Positions 44,536 to 56,400 of a stretch of DNA of 64,000 bases are shown here, in pieces. The stretch's first letter is position 1; each line of letters starts with the position of its first letter. Below the pieces are notes generated by a model that saw only the letters and a program-made list of their open reading frames with translations, did not search any database and was not told the DNA's origin. The translations under genes and the position numbers were made by a program. Source of the DNA: Hypomesus transpacificus (taxonomy: Eukaryota; Chordata; Actinopteri; Osmeriformes; Osmeridae). The stretch covers positions 9,380,155 through 9,444,154 of the forward strand of contig NC_061074.1 of assembly GCF_021917145.1 (NCBI RefSeq). Direction: 5' to 3'.

Positions 44536-45557
44536 CTACCCTCTGCGGGTACACTCTACTACACTGCAGCGGAGCAGTGTATCGGACACGTAGCTGAAGA
44601 GAAGGCGTACCTCGTCTGGAGACAGGCTTGGTGCACAGGACAGAGATCAATAACATTAACAGTAACACTGACCTTTCCACAAATCTAATGTTATTTCCTT
44701 CAGCCCTTTCTGACAAGCAATGTCATAGACAGCTTCACAGATGCCCACAGCCTGTAACTGACCTAAACCTTCAAAAATGAAGAAAAAAACTCCCCAAACC
44801 AGCTCACCTGTCCTGTAAGAGTACTGCCCACGCATGGTCCTTCTGGGCCTGTCTCTGGTCATGCTGGGCCTGTCTCTGGTCATGCTGGGCCTGTCTGTGG
44901 CGCTCCAGTCGCTCCAGCAGGAGACTCCCCGCCTCGTCCATCTCCTCGAAATGACAGCTGATGTTGTTAAGCCTCCGCTCCAGCCTGGAGGGTTCAGACC
45001 GTCACAATCAGTCTTGTCCAGTCACAGAGACTGTGCTGCTGTCTAACTCCAGCCCCTGCATCACCTAACGCTAGCCCTAACCCTAACTCCAGCCCCTGCA
45101 TCACCTAACGCTTGCCCTAACCCTAACTCCAGCCCCTGCATCACCTAACGCTAGCCCTAACCCTAACTCCAGCCCCTGCATCACCCAACGCTAGCCCTAA
45201 CCCTAACTCCAGCCCCTGCATCACCTAACGCTAACCCTAACCCTAACTCCAGCCCCTGCATCACCTAACGCTAGCCCTAACCCTAACTCCAGCCCCTGCA
45301 TCACCTAACGCTAGCCCTAACCCTAACTCCAGCCCCTGCATCACCTAACGCTAGCCCTAACCCTAACTCCAGCCCCTGCATCACCTAACGCTTGCCCTAA
45401 CCCTAACTCCAGCCCCTGTATCACCTAACGCTAGCCCTAACCCTAACTCCAGCCCCTGTATCACTTAACGCTAGCCCTAACCCTAACTCCAACCCCGGCA
45501 TCACCTGTCCATCGTGCTGCTGAAGCCTTGGTCAGAGCTGTCCTCATCTCCAGACAT
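44536..45557 (-). CDS. Unrecognised small gene, four predicted coding exons
   Basis: Exons 45505-45557, 44825-44984, 44673-44751 and 44536-44615 join in consistent phases (2, 0, 1) to a 123-residue protein. It starts MSGDEDSSDQGFSS, has a helical Glu/Arg-rich, coiled-coil-like part (RLNNISCHFEEMDEAGS, LLLERLERHRQAQ), then VGICEAVYDIACQKGLKEI, and ends with EVRLLFSYVSDTLLRC. I do not recognise the family. The donor of exon 2 (GCA|GTACTC) is weak. A stronger GACAG|GTGAGC at 44807 does not fit the phase of exon 3, so this part of the model is uncertain. Exon 2 holds a 21-base internal triplication encoding QAQHDQR. Intron 1 is almost entirely a 40-bp minisatellite. The gene lies downstream of ngef on the same strand. 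Confidence 0.5.
44827..44897. repeat. 21-bp in-frame tandem triplication inside an exon
   Basis: The unit gggcctgtctctggtcatgct is repeated about three times within predicted exon 2 of the small gene. On the minus strand it gives QAQHDQR repeated and keeps the frame. Confidence 0.85.
45041..45504. repeat. 40-bp minisatellite with telomere-like core, abutting a splice donor
   Basis: The unit is ctccagcccctgcatcacct then aacgctagccctaaccctaa (40 bases; copies at 45061 and 45101), about 11 copies. Each unit includes CCCTAACCCTAA. On the minus strand each unit also reads AG|GTGATGCAGGGG, matching the true exon-1 donor at 45504/45505 (ACAG|GTGATGCCGGGG). The array fills the intron. Confidence 0.95.
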
Positions 45558-47168
45558 CTTGGCACGCACTTCACCTCAACACAACCCAAAGCACCTCCCA
45601 ACAACTGTCCCACACTCACTAGCTGAAACACACACACACACTCTCTCACATGCCCAGACACCAACACCCAAACCCTGTCTGCTGACCAGAACTGAGGAGA
45701 CTCAGTGCTATTTTGATCAGTCACTAAAATAGACAGCGAATGGCAGGGCGACGTTTAAGTCCGCTGGGGACGGTATGTCAGTTAGGCCAGTGGGGAAGTG
45801 ATCCATTTTGCAAGGGGGTCACTGTAGAGGTTTGGTTTTCAGACAATGTTTTTGTTGTAGACTTTTATATTCTGTGTTTATGAGATAAGATCAGAGATTT
45901 TTTGGGGTGGTATTCACAAAGTAAGCTACTTGACCTGATGCAATAATTCTGCTTGTACACTAAGGAGAGTATTTGTACATGAGGGGGAGGTAGAAGTTTA
46001 GAGCGATGGTTCTCTGGTCACTGTTGACAGGTCCTTAAAGCCCCGTCCACCTGAATCATCTGTTGTGGGAATCAATCAGAAACAGCTTGGTAAACAAACG
46101 CATGTACTAATCCTGCATGGTAAACTCCCTCATGTCATAGACATGAAGAGTTCAGTTGTCTTTCTCACAGTTTATTTGATTTTCACACAGATGTTCCAAG
46201 ATCAACACAATTGCTGGGAAAACTGTGCTTAAAGTTAGCTACCTGTCAAACCAGTTTGAACCCAGTTACAACAACAGTAATTCATTTCAGATCTATTTTT
46301 ATAAACAATAAATTACAATTACATCTTACAAAATGAAATGAGACAGTAATTCTGTAATAATTATTTCTTCATTAAACATTGTTAAGGTTGACAATATAAA
46401 CATGTACATAACTTAAACACAACACACACGCGTATTATGTGCCGGTTTGGTTGGTGTTCTGGCACATTCTGTTCGGGTGTTCCACATGCTTTTGTTTTGG
46501 TGATGGACTGGTCAAGCAAGATTGTTGCACATGTGTGTGTTAGCAAGGGACCTAACTCCAAAATACACGTGTGAAAGTCCTGAAATTCTTAATTCTACCC
46601 TCGAGCAAAAGTTAGCACCTTCCTTCTTTCATAATTATACGTTCTTTATATACAGATTCTTGATACATTCATGGTTGATTTCCATTCTTGACTGGGTGGC
46701 TTATATTTAGCTTTTTAGTTTTGTTCATTCTGTACAGACAGGTCTCTCTTTACAAAAGTGTGGATTTGTCAAGTCATTGTTGAGGGCGATTTGCTTCTCT
46801 AACGATGCGCTTCCGAAGTACTAGACTATGCAGCAGGTGTGGTTACAGGGTGAAGGCTAACCCATACCTAGCCATGAGAACAGGCTGGTTACAGTACATT
46901 CACATGCTCTCCATGCAAACAGGCTGGTTCTCTCATGCGTAGATTATCACCAGCCTGGGTCTGGTCTGGGTCGCAGTATAATTCAGTCCCAGAACATTTC
47001 AGAGGAAGTTTATATTAGGCATGCAGGTTTGTAAGTGCTCTGAACCAGCAAGCCCAGCACGGCATAATGCACAAAATCAGATGCACAATACATGTGTCGG
47101 TGCAATCCCTGAATCAAACCACATCCCTGTCTAACCACACAACCACCCTGGCTTTGTGGTCTGGAGGT
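45558..47168. other. Intergenic DNA between ngef and the small gene
   Basis: AT-rich unique-looking DNA. It presumably contains the ngef 3' UTR and the small gene's promoter. No coding exon, tRNA or repeat larger than short CA runs was recognised. Confidence 0.5.
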
Positions 47169-47419
47169 TCACTGCTCGTCTTCCGGCTGGTCTGTCCAAG
47201 TACCAAAGAAGTTGGAGACTTTGGGAGTGCGCCTGCCCCCCCTGGAAGCCCCCCTGGAGCCCCCCCTGGGTCCGGAGGAGGAGCCCCCCTGAGCCTGGTG
47301 GATCCGCTGGCACTCGCGCAGGTTCTGGGCTCGGACCTCTTGGTTCTGGATCTCCTCCACCACACGGCTGGGGAACCAGCCCCGCTCACCATCGTGGAGC
47401 CGCTCTCCCATCATCCAGC
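47169..47419 (-). CDS. ngef: ngef last coding exon, end of SH3 and C-terminus
   Basis: Acceptor CCCCCCAG|. It encodes [17 protein letters not shown] then [16 protein letters not shown], completing the SH3, and a Gly/Ser/Arg-rich tail with [18 protein letters not shown]. It ends PEDEQ then TGA at 47171-47169. Confidence 0.93.
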
Positions 47420-50400
47420 CTGGGGGGAGGAGGGAGAGCAAGGAGAGGTAGAGAGGGAGGAGAGTGCAGGAAGGACAAAAGGAGTGTGTGCAATGAAAAA
47501 TGCTAAAATGCATAAATGTAAAAAGGACCAACAAAGCGGAGAAAATCTGTTGAGTGTCAGAGATCCTGCTCATGAGATGAAGTAGCTCTCCTCTCTTACC
47601 ATCGACCGTCCTCTCCAGGATGTTTAGGACATCTGCCATCTCTATAGAGAGCTCGTCAGGCTCCTGGGACATGTAGGACTGAATACACTGCACCTGGGGA
47701 GAGTCTGAGAGGACCAGAGGGAAGGCCTGTAGGTTAGACGGAGTTCTCCAAGGTTTAGCACTGACATTATGAACGTGTGTGTGTATCATCAGAGCGGCAT
47801 GAGCTCACCAGCCTGGTGGGTGCTGGTGGATGTGAAGCGTGTGCGTCTGTTAGGAGTGAGAGCACAGATCCATCGCAGCTTGTCGCTCCTGCCAACAGCA
47901 TCATCATGGCAGAGAGGAACACATTGGTTACAAAAACTGGTTTTGCAGTTGTTAACTCAGTTGTTAGTTGTTTTAGGTGTTGGTTCTGAAGCCAGCAGGC
48001 GAGAGCTTACATGCTGCTGGTCTTGAGCATGTAGCTGACCTGCCGGTCTTCCTGGTTCTCCAGCAGCTTGAGGGTGAAGACACTGGCCAGCAGCTGTCCC
48101 TGGTCCTCCAGGTCCTCCGTCCTCAGCATGGCCCGCGGACAGGAGTCCAGCACCTGGAACCTGTCCCCACTACCATGGGAAACACACCATACACACACCA
48201 TACACACACATCAGACAGCCACACCCCCACACAAGTAACCAATATTAGTATCTTAACAAAGCTCTGTGATACAAAGTCACAAACCAGAGACTGTGTTGTT
48301 GTTGTTTTACAAAGAAGTCTTGAGCTTCCAGTCTTTGATCATTCTGTCATCTTGTCTGTGATTGTGGGGTGACTTCCTGTGGTTGCACTGCATTGTGGGA
48401 TAGACTGTGAAGCTGACCTGGAGCTGCGCTTGGTGACGAGCAGCAGGTTGTTGAACAGGAAGAGGTACAGGGGCTGATACAGCTTGCGGCTCCGCATGGT
48501 CCTAGTGCTCTTGGGGCCGGTCATCTGCTGAACCTCGCCTTTCTTCAGCAGCCAACGAGAGTGGGAGATGACAGGCACAGACTGAGGAGGTCAAAGGTTG
48601 AATAAAAACTTGATCAGGTGTACAACTGTAAGGATAACAGGTTAGAGCTGTACTCGTGGTTCACAGTGCTCTTGGAATTGTGTGAATTTGAAAATAAACA
48701 ACAGTGTATTCAGAGTTATTTTGAAATTCTATATTCTTTACCTTTTGATCAATCAAGTCAACAACAAAGAAGTACATTATGTTCATATCTTAAAAATAAT
48801 CTAGAAACATTAGAACATTTTGTTTCTTGTTGATTGTTTAAATGTGTGGCCCTGAATGTGTGTCTGAAGTACCATGCACCATTTCAACTTGGTAAGTCAA
48901 AATATGATGGAATTACAGCTGTTTAAACTTTGTCCAAAAGATGACCAAAGCTAATACTCTTCCCTTTCTATTCATAAAAACGAAATAGTTGATGTGATGT
49001 GTTGATGTTATTATACTTTTGAAGATATTGACTAAACTTCATGTTGGTCACTATTGTTGTGAAAAGGTCAAGTTTCAGTTCAATATTTTGTAGAAATATG
49101 ACTAAAGGAGCTTCTCGTGATTCTGTTCTTTCATTGTTTTAAGATGTTTTATACATGAGCAAATGAAAGAATGAATTAATAAATGAATGAATGAATGAAT
49201 GAGAGAAGGTTTCAATTCTGCAGTTTCAAATGTGATCATCATTTTGAAAAATATCTGTGTGTGAGTCTGTGCATGTGTGTTAATCAGAATCTGAATGGGT
49301 TGGAATTTCCATGAAAGTTTGCACAGACAAGGAATTAGCTTTGGCCAGGAAGGTGCATACATTAAACATATAGGAATCTTAACAATTTAAATATGAGGTC
49401 TAACTCTACTAAGGGTACGTAAACTAGCAATATTAAGTGTGTCTGTCCAGTCCTGGGATTTTGAGACACTGAGAAGCTCTTGAATTTGATATATAGAAGT
49501 TTGAGAACCCTGATGTTAGCACACCAAAGACATATTTACTGCCCAATGATTTCTTCTGAAAGGTTTGTTCTTAGTACTGGTAATGTTTTGGTCAACTAAT
49601 TTTAGTCAGGGTGGATGCAGTTCTACTCTATGTGCTCAGAACTGTCTGTGTGACTGAGTGTGTTATGTTACCCCCACACCCCACCCTGGCATGAACTCGA
49701 TCCCTGCACGTCATACTGTCACGTCATACTGTCACATGTCTCTGTCACGTCATACTGTCATGTCATACTGTCATGTCATACTGTCATGTCATACTGTCAC
49801 GTCATGCTGTCACGTCATACTGTCATGCCATACTGTCACGTCATAATGTCACGTCATACTGTCACGTCATACTGTCACGTCAAACTGTCACATGTCTCTG
49901 TCATGTCATACTGTCATGTCATGCTGTCACGTCATACTGTCACATCATACTGTCACTTCATACTGTCACGTCATACTGTCACATGTCTCTGTCACGTCAT
50001 ACTGTCATGTCATACTGTCATGTCATACTGTCACATGTCTCTGTCACATGTCTCTGTCACGTCATACTGTCACGTCATACTGTCACGTCATACTGTCACG
50101 TCATACTGTCATGTCATACTGTCACGTCATACTGTCACGTCATACTGTCACGTCATGCTGTCACGTCATGCTGTCACGTCATACTGTCATGTCATACTAT
50201 CACATGTCTCTGTCACGTCATACTGTCATGTCATACTATCACATGTCTCTGTCACGTCATACTGTCACATGTCTCTGTCACGTCATACTGTCATGTCATA
50301 CTGTCATGTCATGCTGTCACGTCATGCTGTCACGTCATACTGTCACATCATACTGTCATGTCATACTGTCACGTCATACTGTCATGTCATACTGTCACTT

Positions 50401-53400
50401 CATACTGTCACGTCATACTGTCACATGTCTCTGTCACGTCATACTGTCATGTCATACTGTCACATGTCTCTGTCACGTCATACTGTCACATGTCTCTGTC
50501 ACATCATACTGTCACGTCATGCTGTCACGTCATACTGTCACGTCATACTGTCACGTCATGCAGTCACGTCATACTGTCATGTCATACTGTCATGTCATGC
50601 TGTCACGTCATGCTGTCACGTCATACTGTCACATCATACTGTCATGTCATACTGTCACGTCATACTGTCACGTCATACTGTCATGTCACACTGTCACGTC
50701 ATACTGTCACGTCATACTGTCACATGTCTCTGTCACGTCATACTGTCATGTCATACTGTCACATGTCTCTGTCACGTCATACTGTCACGTCATACTGTCA
50801 CGTCATACTGTCATGTCATACTGTCATGTCATACTGTCACGTCATGCTGTCACATCATACTGTCACGTCATGCTGTCACGTCATACTGTCACGTCATACT
50901 GTCACGTCATGCTGTCACGTCATACTGTCATGTCATACTATCACATGTCTCTGTCACGTCATACTGTCATGTCATACTGTCACATGTCTCTGTCACGTCA
51001 TACTGTCACGTCATACTGTCACGTCATACTGTCATGTCATACTGTCATGTCATACTGTCATGTCATACTGTCACATGTCTCTGTCACGTCATACTGTCAC
51101 GTCATACTGTCACGTCATACTGTCACGTTTCTCTGTCACATCATACTGTCACGTCTCTCTGTCACATCATACTGTCACATGTCTCTGTCATGTCATACTG
51201 TCACGTCATATTGTCACATCATACTGTCACGTCTCTCTGTCACGTCATACTGTCACATCATACTGTAACGTCATGCTGTCACGTCATACTGTCACGTCAT
51301 GCTGTCATGTCTCTCTGTCACGTCATACTGTCACGTCATACTGTCACATGTCTCTGTCACGTCATACTGTAACATCATGCTGTCACGTCTCTCTGTCACG
51401 TCTCTCTGTCACGTCATACTGTCATGTCATACTGTCACGTCTCTCTGTCTCAGGGAAAGACTAGGCAGCATGTATAGAAAGCATGTTTTCAAATTTGGCT
51501 CAATGATACAACAGGTCAATCACTACTCCCAGACCGCTAATGGCCCACATACGCCGGTTTCCAAACGGTTTCCAAACCTCATTGGCTTCAATATGACATC
51601 CCTCTGAAGTACCATGCACCATTTCAACTTGGTAAGTCAAAATATGATGGAATTACAGCTGTTTAAACTTTGTCCAAAAGCTGACCAAAGCTAATACTCT
51701 TCCCTTTCTATTCATAAAAACGAAATAGTTGATGTGTAGCAGAGAGGATAGAGAGGCTGACTAGCAACCACATGCTCTGACTAGCAACCACATGCCCTGA
51801 CTAGCAACCACATGCTCTGACTAGCAACCACATGCTCTGACTAGCAACCACATGCTCTGACTAGCAACCACATGCTCTGACTAGCAACCATATGCTCTTG
51901 AGTTTGAATCTCCATGCAGCCTGTTGTTGTTTGCCACGCATGAATACATTTAGTTCTGTTGTTGTCCAACTCTTGACCTTCTACAATGTACATTTTATTT
52001 TGAAGAGGAACCTGCATCGCTGCTTGCAGCTCTATTTTTGCTTATTTCTGTTTTATTTTGCTTATTTCTTTAATTGCTGCTACCTCGTTGACCGTAGTCT
52101 TGTCTTAAGCATTTTATTGTCACTGACTATTTGCTGAATAAAACATTTAGTGTTTTACAGTACCTTGGATTTGAACTCCAGTGTTTTCTCGATGCTGATG
52201 AGTTCCTCGGTGCGACTCATCTTCCTCACACCCTCGTTACACTCCTTCACAATCTGAGAAACACAGAAAAAACCCTGTACTGACACAGGGGCAGAAACAG
52301 CCCAGAACTGACACAGGGGCAGAAACAGCCCAGAACTGACACAGGGGCAGAAACAGCCCAGAACTGACACAGGGGCAGAAACAGCTTTACAGAACACAGT
52401 TCTGCATCATAAAACCTTGTACTGACACAGAGGCAACACCTGCCATGTTGAACAACTATCTGCAGACAATCTTCAAATAAGAATTATAATGAATGTTGTA
52501 GTTATTTGTGTATCCTTAAAATTAAAAAAGCAATAAGAAGCTTCACTAAAATAAACTACATAGCAATACATATGGTAACAAGGGTATAGAGGTATAATAT
52601 TTTGCATAAGTGAAACTTGGTATGGGAGAGGTTGGGCTTTCCAGAGGTAAGTGGAGGCTAATATTGATCTTGTTTTGTTAACACAACCTTCAACTCCCCC
52701 TTCACAATATCCTCACCCTCCCCCACACTGGGCCTTCTGACACGTTTGTATGTAAGTAACTTTCTGAACAAAATTAACTTTGCTTCAAACCCTCACAACA
52801 TTTTTCTACCTTCTCCACCCTTCTTCAGGTCCAGCCAAGCATTCCTAAGTGCCGCTGTACTCCTGGAACAAGTGCGTCTTGAGCCTTTTCTTGAAGGTGG
52901 AGACAGTCTGTGATGGAGGAGGGGAGTTGATTCCACCACTGGGAGGCCAGACAGGAGAAGAGCTTGTCTTGGGAACGGGCGATCTTGAACGGTGGGGCCA
53001 CCAGGCGGTTGTCTGAAGAAGACCGTAGGTGGCGGGTGGGGGTGTAAGGCTGCAGGAGAGACTTGATGTAGTCGGTGCAGTCCCGTTCACTGCTCGGAAG
53101 GTCAGTACCAGGGTTTTGAATCTGATGAGGGCCGTGATGGGTAGCCAGTGGAGGGAGATGAGGAGCGGGGTAACATGGGAGCGTCTGGGTAGATCAGTGG
53201 CGGTTCTGGCACATTGCGCGCCCAGGGCAAGTTTATCACTTGCACCCCCCCCCCCCTCCCGGGAGAAAGAAATCCCCCGAGAGCCCCCAGAACGAGCACT
53301 GCTACTACCTGGCTGCGACATACGAACACAAAACTGCTGCACGGCAAGCAGGGGTGCCTGCAGCTGCCTGAAGAGGGCGCCAATATGCCAATTCCCCACA

Positions 53401-56400
53401 AACTGAAATGATCGATAAGAGAAAACCGCGCAGAGATTTCTTTTTTTTTAAATGCTTCAGCGCCCCCCACGTGACATGAGAAAATGCCCCCCCGGTCTGC
53501 CCGTGCCTAAAACCGCCCCTGGGGTAGATTGTAGATCAGGTAGGCCTCTGAAGAGGGCGGGTTATGCATGGTGGGATTCAGAACACCTGGTGGTCCCACC
53601 GTTCAAGACCGCCCGGTCCCAACACAAGCTCTTCTCCCGTCTGGCCCCCCAGTGGTGGAATCAACTGCCCACCTCCATCAGAGACACTGACTGTCTCCCC
53701 ACCTTCGAGAAAAGGCTCAAGACACAATTGTTCCGGGAGTACAACGGTACTTAGGAATGGTTTGCTGGACCCGATGTTAGTTTCCTCAAGGATCACAATG
53801 ACTCTTGCTTAGCACTTGTTGCTCTTGTTGATTTAAACTGATTTAAATTGTTGTACTCGCTGTGAAATATTTTTTACTGCTGCTTGCTTTTTTACAGGTA
53901 CACTTGCACTTGTAGCAATTCATGTTGTTTAATTGTAACTTGTTTAACTACATGCTCTTATGGTTCTTCCCTTTGGCACTTATTTTGGTTGTTCACAATA
54001 TGTGCTTCATGTTTTGGCTACCCGCAATGTTTTTGGGGCTATCTTGTTGTTATTATCAGTGACCTATGCACTTTGTAAAACTCTCTCTTGGAAGTCGCTT
54101 TGGATGAAAGCGTCTGCTGAATGAATAAATGTAAATGCAAGTAATGTAACCTTTATATAAAGTTATGCTATGTGCTTACAATGGTGGTTAATGTTGCCTT
54201 AATGTAAAGTGTTGCCATACAGTTAAATGGTAGCTAATGTAACCTTAATTTAGAGTGTTGTCAAAAATAATCTTAAGCAGTTCCAAGTTTCAAAACCAAA
54301 CCCCACAATGATCTGTACAAGTTAGAAACAACATTCCATTGAATTGAGCCAGGTGATGGTTTCTATCCAGTATCATTCCATGGGAGTCAGAGACAGGTGT
54401 GACAGCCATTGTCAGAACCAACTGTGTTGTTGATCATTTGTGAGCGACCACACCCTGAATGTTCCTAGGCATGAGGGTTAGGGTTAAGCTACCGGGTTAA
54501 GAATGAGGGCTAGGATGAGGAGGGCTAGGATGAGGGCTAGGATGAGGAGGGCTAAGATGAGGGCTAGGATGAGGAGGGCTAAGATGAGGATGAGGGCTAG
54601 GATGAGGGCTAGGATGAGGATGAGGGCTAGGATGAGGAGGGCTAGGATGAGGGCTAGGATGAGGAGGGCTAAGATGAGGATGAGGGCTAGGATGAGGGCT
54701 AAGATGAGGAAGGCTAGGATGAGGGCTAGGATGAGGAAGGCTAAGATGAGGGCTAGGATGAGGAGGGCTAAGATGAGGATGAGGGCTAGGATGAGGGCTA
54801 GGATGAGGATGAGGGCTAGGATGAGGAGGGCTAGGATGAGGGCTAGGATGAGGAGGGCTAAGATGAGGATGAGGGCTAGGATGAGGGCTAAGATGAGGAA
54901 GGCTAGGATGAGGGCTAGGATGAGGAGGGCTAAGATGAGGGCTAGGATGAGGAGGGCTAAGATGAGGGCTAGGATGAGGGCCAGGGTTACCTGCTCCAGC
55001 AGCTGGTGAGCCTTGATGGCGTTGGCCTCCCTCTCTGAGCTCTCCTCCGCTTTCTTCAGGATGTTCTATGAAGCAACACAGAAGACTCGCTCAAACTCTG
55101 ACGTTGATAATACCGTCCCCTGCTGGGGTGTTTCCTTGACATCGTCACAGCCATCACTCAACGACTGGCTGTAAAAACAAACAGATTCACTGCACCGTCA
55201 CAACTTTCAACCCATGCCGGTGATTCACCAGAATCACCTGAGAACTATGCTGTTCCTTTCAGCAATTTGGGATTCAGATGGACAATTACACCAAACGTGT
55301 CATAACACATGTACTTTATACACAGCCCTTCCTATGCTGGAAGTTCAGAGCGGCTGTTTAACTCACTGACCTGAACCACCAGCTCCTGTTTGACTCACTG
55401 ACCTGAACCACCAGCTCCTGTTTGACTCACTGACCTGAACCACCAGCTCCTGTTTGACTCACTGACCTGAACCACCAGCTCCTGTTTGACTCACTGACCT
55501 GAACCACCAGCTCCTGTTTGACTCACTGACCTGAACCACCAGCTCCTGTTTGACTCACTGACCTGGACCAGCAGCTCCTGTTTGACTTACTGACCTGAAC
55601 CACCAGCTCCTGTTTGACTCACTGACCTGAACCACCAGCTCCTGTTTGACTCACTGACCTGAACCAGCAGCTCCTGTTTGACTCACTGACCTGAACCACC
55701 AGCTCCTGTTTGACTCACTGACCTGAACCACCAGCTCCTGTTTGACTCACTGACCTGAACCACCAGCTCCTGTTTGACTTACTGACCTGAACCACCAGCT
55801 CCTGTTTGACTCACTGACCTGAACCACCAGCTCCTGTTTGACTCACTGACCTGAACCACCAGCTCCTGTTTGACTCACTGACCTGAACCAGCAGCTCCTG
55901 TTTGACTCACTGACCTGAACCACCAGCTCCTGTTTGACTCACTGACCTGGACCACCAGCTCTTGTTTGACTCACTGACCTGAACCACCAGCTCCTGTTTG
56001 ACTCACTGACCTGAACCAGCAGTTTGAGCCGGGTGATCCTCTGGAAGGGGAGGATGAGGAAGGATGTGAAGGACAGGCCTCGGACCCGGGAGTGGTTTTC
56101 CAGCCCAGCCATGGTCTCACGGAACGCCTGGTTTCCCTGTCTGGGCCCACACATTAAACCATGTGAAGATTGTCAGAAGGTTAGCAGTGAACACATACAG
56201 TAAATGTTGTTGCACTATTTGCACGTCACTTTGGATTAAAAAACACTTCAACTAACAATAACAAAATGTAAATGGTAAATTTGTCATCAGAAAACAGACG
56301 TACTACAAACATACCACATTTTAATAGTCTCTATAAACATAGACCACAGTGAAATAATCTCTACAAACATAGACCACAGTTGAGTAGTCTCTACACAGAG

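Noticed and set aside
47067-47585. 172-codon plus-strand frame over the ngef terminus
   Set aside because: Antisense shadow of the ngef SH3 exon; the minus strand carries the conserved [14 protein letters not shown] sequence.
49690-51452. CRISPR-like repeat array
   Set aside because: Contiguous 13-bp repeats without unique spacers, in vertebrate DNA with no cas genes.
49660-51464. Three overlapping plus-strand frames of 458-570 codons
   Set aside because: They are the same 13-bp repeat read in three frames; the translations are cyclic Ser-Arg-His-Thr-Val-Thr patterns with no gene structure.
54503-55009. 168-codon Arg/Met/Ala-rich plus frame
   Set aside because: Repeat translation antisense to an ngef intron; its last codons run into the ngef exon on the wrong strand.
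55370-56010. CRISPR-like or coding tandem repeat
   Set aside because: Units are contiguous with no spacers; the open frame is only an extension past the ngef donor.
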